DNA of 64,000 nt from Takifugu bimaculatus (GCA_004026145.2 CP034991.1:11676142-11740141); one strand, 5' to 3'; numbered from the stretch's first letter, positions 21,483 through 32,954 are shown. The notes: generated by a model from the sequence alone, not told the origin. Numbers and translations are program-made.

Positions 21483-23504
21483 GTGATTGTGCTGACAGCC
21501 AAAGCTCACTCCAAACAAAGCACTCCTCTCCTGTCATCATGATGACTCTCACACCTCCACTCTATCAACAGGCAGATAGGAACACGCACACACACACACC
21601 TTAAGCAGCCATGTCTGGTTTATTGAGCCCCCTGTGGATTCAATATCTATGACTGCAACACCTTCTGCTATTGGACCACACAGAATTCAAACCAGATACA
21701 TAAGGCAATTAAATCTGGCCACATCTTCCATGTTTAGGTCAAGCTTGTACAGAGACATGTTTATTTCTGTGTCTCTGTGGAGCCTTTTATATTGGGCTAC
21801 ATGGGAAATCAGTCATGACCAGAAATCAGATGAAGGTTGTAGCTGTAAAGCCAAAGACAGACCGTCATCAGCTACAACTGCACAATTGTTATTGAAGGCA
21901 TCATCTTTCTTTGTTGTACTGACTGGATTTAGGACTTGGATTTGGACTGATAAACCAACACTGGCTCTACGATCACCCCCAATCCATGTGCTGCTAAAAG
22001 AATCCTCCACAACACAGCCTGGTCACATTTGGACCCAGCAGGTGTGATGAGGTTACAGGGACTCAGACTGCTGAAACACCTCTGAAAGAAGTGAAAGCTA
22101 AATGTCTGTATAGTCCCAGAAGGAGAGAAGAAAGAGAGAGTCATGGAAGAAAAGAACCAGCTTTGATTAAACTAATCAAAGGTCCGGCATTGGGAAGAGA
22201 TGGGCCCTTTATACTGAGGGTTAATGCGTTCAATGGAGGACAGGTGTGCTGAGAGTGGGAGGTAAATGGGAGATTAAGACCAGGTGCGTGCGTTCCTGCC
22301 TGCTCCTGCGTTTGTGCGTGGGTGCAAGGTGGAACTAGGCCTGTAGGCCACACCGACTCACACCGATGCAGATAATGGAAGACCAACAAGGGAAACAATG
22401 ATGATGTTATGGTTCAGGTAACCAAACTGTGTTTAAATGTGACATTAAAGCTATTTTCAATATAAAATGAAAACAAATCATCTTTTGCAGTTCCTCCCCA
22501 CCACAGATCTCCAGGTGAAAAGTCTATGAAACACCAGTGACATAGCGGATAGGCAGTGAAGTTAGGCCTCTGATTGGTTGCCAGTCAGGGGAGGTATTCT
22601 GTAGCCTGAGAGTGATGTTAGAACATTAACATCATGAACCCTGCATCATTTAATTGCTGTGTTACAGTTCAGTGACAGCTATCAGCTAAATAAGCTGTCA
22701 CTGCATGTAACCTAATGACTGACTAGCAATTATGCTACTGAATCAACAGGCTTTCGTCTGGTGATTTTCTCCCTTCAGATTCCTTCAAAGTCATTTCTGT
22801 ACGTATTGTGAGGTGAAGGAACAACATTACAACAGAATATATTATTGCTTTGATATATTCTTAGAGTCCCTGATGGCTTTGTGGGTTTTGGAGTAGTTTG
22901 AAATGTCCACTTCTACAGCCAGTTTTGAGAGCAGGAACTGCATCAAAGGGAGCATTGAGGAGGTGGAGATGATGCAATTCTACAAGCTATAATATCAGGA
23001 TGTGAGGTCAGGTGGACATTTGACATATTATTAGCTGAGCAACCAATCCTGCACCATTATCCAAGAAAATGCATATTGATGCCTGCCTGATCACGCATGT
23101 CTGGCTGAACCGCTCTGATGTCTGTCATTGTGCAGCACACACACGCAAGCTCCGGCTGGAGTTGAGGGCCGAACCTGTGCGTGGAGATGGTGAGAACATC
23201 AGTGATTAAACCATAGCCTGCTGGGGATTTTCATTATTAAATCAGAAAAAACGTATTGCAGAATTGCATTAATAGGAATAATGTGAAGGTTTAATCGATG
23301 GCAAAAGTCAGACTCAAAGAAGGCAAACTCAAGTTGATTTCAGTCATGTGACTGTCATGTGACACGACAGCCGCCTCGCACGCTCGCCTCACATTATATT
23401 GATGATCTGAGTAAAAGAAAAATGAGGAAGAGAGAAGTGTTGGTCTGTCATTGGAGTCATCAGTAACTGTCACCACTGCAGCACAGGCTTAATTAACAAG
23501 CTCA
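21483..23504. other. Unique noncoding DNA with a TCF/LEF palindrome
   Basis: The strongest motif is a perfect 9-base inverted repeat, CTTTGATTA-AAC-TAATCAAAG, at 22161-22181, which places TCF/LEF-like CTTTGAT on both strands. The open frames at 21634-22047 and 22141-22398 have no recognisable product. Nothing repetitive was recognised from 22400 to 23500. Confidence 0.45.
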
Positions 23505-23830
23505 GTTGTTAGCATGGCTGCCGTCTTCTTCTCTCCCTCCCTTGCCGAACTGAATAGGGATGCCTGATTATTCTGTGCTGCAGTCGCAGCCAATTACAGG
23601 CTCCAAACGGCGCAACATTAATCAAACCTTTAGTACCGTGGCAAACGCAGAGGTATCAGATTGCAGAGGGGCGCAAAACTAATATGTCACTGTCGCCGGT
23701 GGTTGCGCGGGCATTTAGCAGCTAGCATTAAGGAGATGGGGGAGACTGGGTTATCGCCTGGGTGTAATATGGAGTCTGATCTGGAAACCATTAGCATGAC
23801 ATGGCAGCAGAGTCGCACAGCCTGTTCTCA
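23505..23830. promoter_or_regulatory. Candidate noncoding regulatory element
   Basis: A long repeat-free stretch with GCCTGATTATTCTG near 23562, CAGCCAATTACAGG near 23587, ACATTAATCAAACC near 23614 and repeated AGCATTA/TTAGCATG words near 23724 and 23791. CpGs are retained (CAAACGGCGC, GTCGCCGGTGG). It is one of the more enhancer-like blocks; it ends at a T/C-rich low-complexity run. Confidence 0.33.
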
Positions 23831-23945
23831 CCCCAAACTATTTTTTTTTAATCCCCCCCACTGCCACCTTGGGCTCTCCCCTCCCTCTCCTCTCTTTTAT
23901 TCTCCCCAGCAGACAGACAAGACCAAAGTAGAGGAGGATAAATTG

Positions 23946-23985
23946 GGGAAGGAAGGAAGGAAGGAAGGGAGGGAGGGAGGGAGGG
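23946..23985 (+). repeat. (GGAA)n/(GGGA)n polypurine microsatellite
   Basis: Tetranucleotide GGAA units grade into GGGA units. GGAA arrays are multimers of the ETS-factor core and are also strand-asymmetric polypurine DNA. Confidence 0.93.
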
Positions 23986-24756
23986 TGTGAACTGGATGAA
24001 TAAAAAAAGATGACATGAAGAAGTAATGACAAATGAACAAAAGGAACAGGAGGGACACTAGAAAAGAAAAGTGTGAATCTTTAGGGAAGAAAAAATCAGA
24101 GCAAGTTAAAATAATCTTAGCTTTATTAATCAAAATATCCAATTAAAACTTGATTAATTCTACAGGAATTTTTAGACCAATTGAAAGGAGCATCCCAAAT
24201 TTCATCGTTAGACATTTCCTGACCCATGTTTTACCTGGAAATGCAGGTAAATGTGGCGTGAGAAGTGAGCCAGAATGAAACTTTGTTGTCCTCCAACAGT
24301 TTTCAGTCACCTCCTACATGTTTGCAAGTCCATATTTATGTTGCTTGATCAATTTAATATCCATTAACTATATGAGACAGTAGATAAAGAATGAAGGATC
24401 ATGATTTAGAACCTTCAAACTGTTTTTATTTGCTCCTGATTCTAGCTCCAATTTCTCTATATTACCAGAACAAGGACTCCAGGCTTTATTTTTAAACACA
24501 GGGATAAGGTGGCGACAAGGTGACCATCTTTGTTTATGTCCTAAAACCCAAGAACAATAGTCCAGACAAATGAGTGCGACAGAGGCCGCTGCTTGCACAC
24601 AGGCAAAAGGTTTGGTCCCCTTCTATATTTCAAGTTTTTAAAAAAGCGCTTCTTGAAAGAAAAACATACAGCTTAGGATCAAAAGCGGGATCCTAAAACT
24701 TGGAAGAAATATTTTTGCAGCCAAATCTTGTCATTTGTTCTTTGGTTCCTCCAGAC
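23986..24756. other. Unique noncoding DNA
   Basis: AT-rich sequence without recognisable genes. A-rich patches occur around 24000-24100. Confidence 0.5.
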
Positions 24757-24853
24757 AGGGGCACTGGAATCGCCCCCGTATGCAGGACCACGACCCATAG
24801 AACCGTTTGCCACCCTCCCAGGGTTTGGCCTAAACCATCGAGCCACACTTGGA
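24757..24853 (-). mobile_element. Decayed tRNA-derived SINE-like fragment
   Basis: Read on the minus strand, the segment begins with TGTGGCTCGATGGTTTAGG (24847 down to 24829), which resembles a tRNA A box, and has GGGGGCGATTCC near 24777-24766, a degenerate B-box-like word. The spacing of about 55 bases fits a tRNA-related head. No 3' tail or target-site duplication could be traced, so a tRNA pseudogene is an alternative. Confidence 0.35.
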
Positions 24854-24889
24854 GCCAGCCGGAGGACATCGCTGTATAATGGCCCCATT

Positions 24890-25200
24890 AGGACAGATGA
24901 TTAAAACCCAGCTGAAATGTGCTAAATGCCTGTGTCACTGAAGTGGCCTTTAAACAGGCATAAATAAACAAGAGTTATGCTGAAGCTTTGGGTGTGCACC
25001 CTGGCAGCATTATAAATTACAGGGTAATGATATTAAAAGCACAGAGTCGTTAAGATGCCAAGCAGATGCCATAAATCCAGACGTGGGCTCCCACTGGCTG
25101 TCCCCACGACGAGTAATTAAAGCAGATTTATGAGGCGCATTACATCAGTGCTAGATAGTTCATATATCGGCCTCCCGTATTGGACAGTCTGACAGGCGCC
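24890..25200. promoter_or_regulatory. Candidate noncoding regulatory element
   Basis: Repeat-free block with TTACAGGGTAATGATATTAA near 25017, GAGTAATTAAAGC at 25111-25123, GATTTATGAGGCG near 25125 and GGCATAAATAAAC near 24957. The concentration of TAATTA, TTTATG and CATAAA words is typical of homeodomain-bound enhancers. It lies directly beside the SINE-like fragment at 24.8 kb. Confidence 0.33.
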
Positions 25201-26004
25201 AAAAAATATTGTTTGAGTTCCCCGGCCCTTTGCAGCCGAGAGGCCTCTCCCACCTCTCCATCTTTTGTTGTGTCAGTCCCGCGCAGGCATGATGGATGGA
25301 CTGATCCACTCCTCCCTCGCTCTCCTCGCCGGTTCAGCTCCCCCTATCCTTCCTCACCGGGAGACTTGTGACAGAACCAAATAGCTTTATCTTGGCGCGG
25401 TCGCTTCTTCACCCAGGCACTCGTCTTTTCCTCCTTGTGACCGGTGAGAGAAGCCTCAAGACAACAGACAGAAAGGAAAGTAGTTGCACAGCCACAAAGA
25501 TAAAAAACAAAACAAAACCCAAAATAAAATAAAACAGCCCTCTCGCCCCTACTGATTGACAAGGATTCGCTATTTGGAATTGTGGTAAACCTGGACCGTC
25601 TGTTCTGACCCTTGTCTCTGTAAACGTCCAGAGACAGGAGGACAAACCCCTGCCGTCACCGGCTGGAAGAGGAAGGTTTGAGTCCCAGCCCGGGTTGTGT
25701 GAGCTGGTCTGAGCCAGGTAAAGAGTGCTGCAGGAAGTGGCTCGGCATTACAACTCACTCGTCGCTCGTGTTGCTCCTTCTGTGTTCATGAAACGGTTCA
25801 GTCTGTTTCAGATGACGTAACACAAGCTGCATTTCTCTCCCTGCAGGTTCATCCCCATAAAGCTCAACTCATACATATACATTTACACAGTTGTACAGGC
25901 TGGAATGGCTCGGTGCTTCTGGTCCTCCGTATATCTCAATAAAATCACAGCGCTCCTTTACTGGTGATGAACCTTAAATGCCCCCACAGGAAACGCACAC
26001 CGAG
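25201..26004. other. Unique noncoding DNA with A-rich patch
   Basis: An AAAAC/AAAAT-type A-rich patch spans about 25502-25536, and TGATTGACA (PBX/PREP-type) is at 25553-25561. CpG-containing C/T-rich sequence is present at 25310-25440. No coding exon is supported. Confidence 0.45.
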
Positions 26005-26290
26005 AGCCAGACAGCTTAATTGGTTCGGCTGTATGTAATTTTAATAGCCGTAATTAGACTGCTTTATTATAAAGAATCTCGTCATAAATCATGCGAAACA
26101 GAGCTATGTGAAGATTTCCTGCCATTAGGGCTGCAGAGGTGTGTGCAGGAAACATGGAACATTCTTGCACTGGAAACTAAAATAAAGAAAAGACGGTTTA
26201 AAAAAAAGAAAGAGACGCAGTTGCTGATTTTAATGATCGCTGACAATTTATTATCACTATTAATTGATGCCTCTAAAGCAACAGATTAAA
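26005..26290. promoter_or_regulatory. Candidate homeodomain-rich element
   Basis: Several TAATT-type words occur in 270 bases: CTTAATTGG near 26012, GTAATTTTAATAGCCG near 26036, GTAATTAGACTG near 26051, GATTTTAATGATCGC near 26226 and ATTAATTGATGCC near 26260. CATAAATCATGCG near 26084 adds a Hox/CDX-like word. Function is inferred from motif density alone. Confidence 0.33.
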
Positions 26291-26582
26291 ATCAGTGTGA
26301 AGAGTTGAGACAAAGTTCGGCAACCATTTGGATCAATCCAGTCACAAGACAGGGTGGAAGATTAACGTCACTTCAAATACGAGGTCGTAAACCTACTAAT
26401 CATTAGGCTGCCCTCATCTGGCGCCACTCCATTTGCATTTTACTGTTCTGTTCCCCTTTTTTCACACCTTAGGTACGTTTACGTTAACCCAAACCTAAGG
26501 TTAAATCAAGAAATATATGGTTCTAAATCATATGTTACACAAACAAAGGAAAGCTGTAATATTAAATGCTTTCATACAGACC
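26291..26582. other. Unique noncoding DNA
   Basis: Nothing specific beyond a CCCTCATCTGGCGCC word near 26411 that only loosely resembles a reverse CTCF core. Confidence 0.5.
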
Positions 26583-26611
26583 CACACACACACACACCCA
26601 CACACACACAC
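26583..26611 (+). repeat. Interrupted (CA)n microsatellite
   Basis: Short CA tract interrupted by CC. Confidence 0.9.
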
Positions 26612-28429
26612 CCCAACTCACCTGTGGTGCGTGCCCTTTTCCCCACAGGCATTACCCCCAGTGCAGCATCACCATCGCCCCACATCCAGGAGAGCCACTT
26701 TTGAAGCCCCGTGCAACCCTCATCTCTGTCCCCCTGAATTAGCAGCTGTGACAAGCACGCGCCACAGGAACCGACAATGCACCTCCACGCGGGCGCGCGT
26801 GCGCCTCGTGTGTGTGTTCACACACTCAGGAGTTGCTTTGTCTTTTAGACTGATAGTTTTAAGTCTCATATGTTAAGATAATCCAGGATGTGGTGCTGAA
26901 TAGTGAAGAACGGCTGTCTCGTTTTAGTTGCTGAGACAGTTACAGCGACCAGCTGGCTTCACTGGAGTGTGTAACAGCACTTCGTGTCTCCAGCAATTCA
27001 CAGGTTTAATATACCTGTTAAATCATTTCTCTGGATGGAGGAGAAAACTGGGACAGTTTTTGGTTGGGTCAGTGTTTGATTGTTCTGTTTAATTAGGTGA
27101 GGTATAATTAGAAGCTGTGCAGATTTGTAGGCTAATTAAGGCATATTAATGCCATTGAACATGTTCCATCCATGATGTCAGTGCAGCACAATGAGGGGAA
27201 TAGCAACTGAGGCTAAGGACCTGGGACTTAGACCTGACTTGGAGTTTTATCCAGTGACCTGGACCCTGGTAACCTGGACTGATGCTCCGATCTGAATGCT
27301 GAGGCCTGGAGACACACTCGCTGTAACAATAAATTCTGTCCACACTAGTTTAGTATGTGGGCTGACAGCTTTTGGTTCTTGCTATTAAAGAACATCTCCA
27401 GCAGAACTATGGGTGCACAGTTGGTGTAACATTATTACTGACATGAAACCATAACCTCTGTGTTCCACCCAGGCCTGCATCTTAACTGGGTTTGGGTCCG
27501 TGGACGTGGAGGAGCTCGCATGTCGATCTCAGGCCTGGCAGATATTCACATGAGAACATTAAAAAGCACTTCTGGTCATATTTCATTCTGGTTGTTGTTT
27601 GGATTTTTAAAAAAAATCCTTTCAGAAGGTAAAATATTACAGAAGAGGCAGACGAGGCGGATGAGTGTTTGAAAGGCGTTGTGTCTCGTCTCTGGACAGG
27701 CGGAGAATGAGAATGAGAAAAAACACCAGTGTGCAGCCAAGAGTAGCCCAGCCACTCCATCATCGTGATAGGACTTGTCATTTCTCCCTCTCCTACTCCT
27801 GCACTCCCTTCTGCTCCCTTTGGTGGAGGGGGGGGGGGGTTGTAAAGTTCACTCCTGCCTAATTTATCAGCCACCCTCCCTCCACAGCCTGATGCACTCA
27901 TTAGCTACACAAACTGTCACACCGCCCGAGTCAACACCCTCAATCATTGTCTTTTTGCAACAAGAAGTCCACACCAGTTAATTAAGGTTAGTAAATGCTA
28001 AATTGGTCCATGACCCTGGGAGGTTTGGGTGGAGATGAGTAGATCTGGGTGAGGTCTGGACGTGCTCTGGGTGTGTCTGCCAGGGGCATCAGCAGAGCAA
28101 GCTAGCAACATCCTTCTGCTAAACTTTATTAGCTTTTTACTTAGCTTTATACTTTATACTAGAATGCAACGAAGGAGAGGCGTTCAAACTTGAGATCTTT
28201 CTGGTATTATGATACTTTTTCAAGCTGTAGATTCTCAATTATTTATCATGTTTTGCCCTCCTGACTGACTTGACTTGAGTGTTCACAAAATAATGTGTTT
28301 ACCAGCAGCATTATAGTCTAGGTGACTAGGAACAGCTAACAGGTGCTTCTGGCTCAGTCCCTTCTAAGGCTACAACCTGCGGTACCCTGTTTTGACTGTT
28401 TATTTCCAGTCAACCAGCTGCCCTGCATG
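26612..28429. other. Unique noncoding DNA with a G12 homopolymer
   Basis: A run of twelve G bases lies at 27828-27839. The 27090-27160 part is TAATTA-rich (AATTAGGTGAGG, ATAATTAGAAGC, GCTAATTAAGGC) and could be regulatory. CGCGGGCGCGCGTGCGC near 26788 is CpG-rich and alternating. Open frames at 27482-27901 show no recognisable domain. Confidence 0.45.
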
Positions 28430-28760
28430 TTTATATTACTCTCATAAGAGCAGATGGAATATGGGTTGCTGCAGCTCCACAGCTTATGATTAATGAGCAG
28501 CTCTCGGAGGCTCATGTGCTGCCTCCACACAGCAGCGATATGTCTTTTTGGGCCCGACATTTTGTATCCTCCATGAAAAACGAGCTCCTTGGTGTCGTTC
28601 ATTATGCTGTTCGACTGCCAGAACTCCCCCATGCATATTCCTACACGCTAACACTCGTGACACGCTTGCGCTGCATGTGGGTGTCTGTGTCACTTTGCAT
28701 TGAACTCACTTATCGAGACAGCCATCCAATGAAGCGCACGCTGAGGGATGACTTAATCAC
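28430..28760. promoter_or_regulatory. Candidate noncoding regulatory element
   Basis: Unique sequence with GCTTATGATTAATGAGC near 28481, GGCTCATGTGCTGCC near 28509, TTCATTATGCTG near 28598 and CCATGCATATTCC near 28629 (octamer/POU-like). No repeats. The minus and plus open frames here give unrecognised peptides. Confidence 0.25.
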
Positions 28761-29139
28761 AATTTTGAGGAGACAAGTAAATACAGGCAGACTTAACAGC
28801 CAAAAACGAAGGATTTCAGGGCTCATAGAAAGGACACAGCACGTTGAAAACACTGGCACAGCAGGAGAGTAGGCACAGGCACACCGACAAGAGGAGGGTT
28901 CGTAATCGTCATTCCCCTTTTGAAATTACAATTCTAATTTGGTCTCTTGGAAAATGGAATCCATTTCTCTGAATGCTAGCGACAGATTATTCCCCACATC
29001 TACCCCATGGAAGCAAGTACCGCAGATAAGAACTCTCATATACTTTCATGTAAACACACGCAGCACTGTCACACACTGTCTCACACACACAGATAAACAC
29101 ACTCCTTGCTACTCAGCACTCTCTCTCTCAAGGGCACGT
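28761..29139. other. Unique noncoding DNA
   Basis: Nothing specific; a short CA-containing patch lies at 29050-29100. Confidence 0.5.
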
Positions 29140-29400
29140 TCCAATAAAGCAGCATTGGAAAAGAGCCATCTGATGGATTGGTCCTGGAGACAGCAGAGCG
29201 GGCAAATCCCCTAATGTGGCATAAATAAGGCCACCGTGCTCCAATCGCTCTCTGCAGACAATGTAAATTATATTGTCAGGCACAGTCGCTTCCCCGCTCG
29301 CTGTGCAGCTAACAAGAGTCACCTGCCAAGGCTCGACAAGGAAGGGAGGAGTTCCGAGTGGGAAGAGATCGGGGAATTAATTAAAGTCACAACCCGCCTG
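29140..29400. promoter_or_regulatory. Candidate noncoding regulatory element
   Basis: Repeat-free sequence with CCAATAAAGCAGC near 29140, GGCATAAATAAGGCC near 29218, TGTAAATTATATTGTC near 29262 and GGGGAATTAATTAAAG near 29372. Hox/CDX-like ATAAA and TAATTA words dominate. Enhancer-like by eye. Confidence 0.28.
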
Positions 29401-29929
29401 CTCCACAAACACGCGCACACATAAACAGATGTGCAGCCACACAAACAGGTACATGCGTTTGATTTATTTCCCTCGCTCCTCCGCGCTCTCCTTCCTCCCG
29501 CTCCAGTGGCGCAGAGTGAAGGTCGACGCGACGGCCCTGCCGGGGATCGGAGGCGCAGCCATTTTGAGGCTCCATGTGCAGACTCTCAAGGGGTCAACAA
29601 AGTCAACACAGAGGTCTGTCAGAAATGTTAAGTGTGATGCATTGACTTCCATCACATCAGAGGTTCCCACAGCTGCCTTGGAATGAGCTGCAGTAAAGAT
29701 GAGAGATTTGGTGCGAGCATTTGTTGGCTGCAACCAGAGTTTTACTGAAATCGTCCTTCCTGTCAGCTGTTCTTTGTCATGTTGATTCCAAGAGTTTGTC
29801 AGCGCACAGCTGTTTTAGTTTTGCACTATTCGAGTCCCAAAACTGTTTCTATGGAGAAAATTAATACAACCTGGAAGATCTTGCTCTACCCCCCACCCCT
29901 TCTAAAACCTTATCAAACATGAAGCTATA
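29401..29929. other. Unique DNA with a small CpG-rich patch
   Basis: Around 29520-29560 seven or more CpGs occur in about 45 bases, followed by a YY1-like GCCATTTTG at 29558-29566. A short cryptic promoter or CpG-rich element is possible, but no transcription unit is seen. Confidence 0.4.
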
Positions 29930-30500
29930 CACCGATGACGAGCTCTCTAACCCACACAAACGTGTGGTGGCCTGGCGAGATCAGATTAATCCAATTAAAG
30001 ACCAGTCATTTGAAAATATGGTTGATAACCTCCATTAGTCCACTAGCAGATGCTTAACATTGAGGTGGGACCTCAAGCTTGTCGTTCTAAGGTAAACAAA
30101 GGTTCCTTCTTTTCAGTGAGGGGGACTCATTGCAGTAATCTGATGCAATTTCAGATTAATCAAGGATCATTTAAAGCAAATGGCATCTCTCAAACAAGCA
30201 TTTAATTAAGCCCACAGGTGCTGCAGGGTGCAAGCTCCCATACATAGAAACAGATTTGTGCTCTCTCTGTCAAATATTTCCTCCCATTGCAGGCTAAAAA
30301 AAGTGTTTCCCACTGCTGACAGGGAGAATGGATGGCCTCCATTATGCCTGGCTACAAACACATTCCACCAGGATGAAGGGGCTGTAAATTATCCTGAGAG
30401 AGAGCAGCTTAGGCCAAAGCTGAGCCGTTCCCCCCAGTCCTTCTAATGGGGGCGACATATCCACCGTCTGCTCCATATAGCATCACACGGTCCAAATCCA
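29930..30500. promoter_or_regulatory. Candidate homeodomain-rich regulatory block
   Basis: The 11-base word TCAGATTAATC occurs twice on the same strand (29981-29991 and 30151-30161). The second copy is half of a perfect inverted repeat, TAATCTGA-TGCAATT-TCAGATTA (30136-30158). TAATCC (OTX/PITX-type) lies at 29987-29992, and CCAATTAAAG, TTTAATTAAGCCC (near 30200) and GGGCTGTAAATTATCC (near 30378) add more sites. This is among the strongest enhancer-like stretches in the window, with no measured conservation. Confidence 0.36.
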
Positions 30501-31419
30501 AACACAGACTGTCACCTATGTGTATAAACAGACCGTCACTAAAGTACTCTTTGGATCAGACACCTGGGAAAAGTCCTTGAACTCATCACCCGAATAAACA
30601 AGTTGCGCCTGGGACTCCTGGTGGCTTCTGCGCAGCGAGCTGCACACTGACTCCTCTGAAAGGTGCGGGGATGTGGAATGCAATGGCGGTAGCATCAACA
30701 GAATGTTGAGGTCAGATTGAGTTCACATGGCACAACAGCTGGTAGCAGCTCGACAGCCATCAGCGACTTCTGAGCCTTTGCCTGGTGACATGTTAAAATG
30801 ATGAGTGCGTGAACATAAATCATCATCAGTAGTAAAAATGTCAGGCACCATTGTGTTAAACCCCCAGAGCCTGCCCGTCTTGTGTGACGGAACCCATCCA
30901 GTCTGACCCTGCAGCACTGATGCTAATCTGAACCTGCTCTTTGACGGATGATAATAAAACTATGGTTAACTGTTTTACGGTTAACTTTTTTCCCTCATTC
31001 GTTAACACTTTGCTTGTGGTCCTATCATTCCTTACATGTGACTGCGACTGGTGTTTATTTGAAAGGTTAGTTCAATCAAACAAAAAACCATTCAGTTCAT
31101 TAGCAGTGTTAACTTAAGGCTGTAAAAATACGTCCCCTTTTTAAGCCTTGGCAGCCATCGAACCAAGTTGTGTGTTTATACAATCATCCAATTTTAGGCT
31201 CAGCTGTCAATCTTTGTCATGTTTTTATGGCCTCAAATAACTAACTGAACCAAACTACTCTATTTTCCATCCCTCAGCAGCGAGTTCTGAGGAGGTGGAG
31301 CTCATGTAGTTACTGCAGTCAGCCACCAGGGGGTAGTTTAAATTCTTGCTACTTTATTTTTCTAAAGGTTAAATACTGCCCATCTTTATTATATGGCTTT
31401 CAGGGTGAAATTAGTGGGC
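30501..31419. other. Unique noncoding DNA with a CTCF-like near match
   Basis: CCACCAGGGGGTA at 31323-31335 (plus strand) differs from the CTCF core consensus at one core position. The rest is AT-leaning unique sequence without genes. Confidence 0.45.
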
Positions 31420-31710
31420 TGATGAGGGATTTTCTAACGCTGATCGACCCACTTCTGACCTCCCGGGGGGATTTCCTGCGCATGACAGACAGCTATATCA
31501 ACATTTAATTTAGCGGAACGATACGGGATGCCTTTCACATTGCAGGCGAGACAAGGCGAGATGCAATTGCAGGGTCATTTGAGCCGGGACAAAATGCCAC
31601 GACAAGCCTTTCACATTGCCATAAAGAGCCGCATCGATCTGGGACGACGCGTGAAGTTGGTGCAGCTAGAAAGTGGCTTTACAGCTTTAAATATCAATAT
31701 CTGGTACCCC
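31420..31710. promoter_or_regulatory. Candidate element with duplicated 13-base word
   Basis: CCTTTCACATTGC occurs at 31531-31543 and again at 31607-31619, 76 bases apart on the same strand. Between them are GGCGAGACAAGGCGAGA (31544-31560), a GCAATTGC palindrome (31563-31570) and GTCATTTGAGCC. TTTAATTTAGCGG precedes them and CAGCTTTAAATATC follows. The CpG retention and internal duplication in unique DNA suggest functional constraint, but this is inference. Confidence 0.35.
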
Positions 31711-32954
31711 TCAATGGATTTAAAGTAAAGAAAATATATCTCTATTTTTTAAAATAGAACTGAGCTAATTGAGCCTTTAAAATAAGGAAGGCTATCTCCT
31801 CTTTTCCACATACCCTTTCACACTAAGCACAGGACAGATAGCTCCAGGGTCCCAACCGAGGCAGAATGGGCCCCGGTGACAGGTTGCGTTATACCTGGGT
31901 GCTGACAGAGGGAAAAAGGGGGTCAGCCAGGCTGTCAGGACTGAGCAGACTCGTGGCTGTGACAGGAATGGGAGGTGGAGAAGTGAGGTGGGATACCTGG
32001 CTCCATTTGTTGGGTCAAGTTTTGAGTGACAGGCGGCAGAGCTGTGACACATGGAGAATTCCAGCACATGTGGCCTTGAGTACACACTCCAAAGGTAGGA
32101 AAACAGAGCAGGAATGTAGTGGAAGGTTTTACCACCTTGTAAAACTGTCATGACTCTTAACATAAATGTCGCTTACTGGAGAAAAATAATAAATTAATCT
32201 TAATTTTAATCTAATATGCAGCAATGTAATAGATTCCACTGAGTGAATATTTTAACCTCCAGGAGTGGAATCTGTATATGAAAGTGCACTTTATATGTAC
32301 TTAATGAATCCTTACATTTTTTTTACTTATATTCTCAGTTCAGTCTTCAGGGTTTTGGCCGAGAAGGAAAACTAAAGAGCTTTCATAAAACTACAATACC
32401 ATTGTTTTAAATCTACACTCTACTGAGGCTGAGTAACTCTATGTGTACTGAAAATGTTCCTGTATGAAACAGAGCAGCCAATGACCACATAAATAAAATG
32501 CACTGTTGCATTTAAATGGTTTATAGTTCTTGTTGCAACCTAAAATGTGAAAAAAAGAATCTGGTTACTGTTCATAATCCCTCTGCTGTGATATGATGAC
32601 ATTTATGTCGCTCAGCTGCTACGCTAACACCCGACTGGGTGCACAGAGCCTCGGCCATTTTGGATGCAATTAGTTTAAGCCAACAAAAACCAGGCTATAT
32701 TTCATCACTTTTCCAAAACTAATTCTAAACAGAAGCCTGGTTGAACTGTGGACTCATGTGGAGGCTTGTTTTTAAAAGAATATAAGAGAATATATGACAA
32801 CTCACATGGAGCCTCCTCACTTCCTGTCGGATTTTGTCAGCTTGTTATAGTTCTAACTTCCTGATATTTTCTTTTACTACTTTTTTAGATGATGAGGTGA
32901 CCTATTAACCAGACAGACAACTATTAGCTAAGTTTCTTAGCTGTTAACTTCATA
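31711..32954. other. Unique AT-leaning noncoding DNA
   Basis: A perfect palindromic arrangement TCTATTTT-TT-AAAATAGA lies at 31741-31758. A YY1-like GGCCATTTTGG is at 32653-32663. No exon or repeat family recognised. Confidence 0.45.

Noticed and set aside
23946..23985. CRISPR-like or minisatellite array
   Set aside because: Simple GGAA/GGGA tetranucleotide repeat with no spacers; eukaryotic context excludes CRISPR.
26408..26423. Minus-strand CTCF site
   Set aside because: At least two core mismatches to the consensus.
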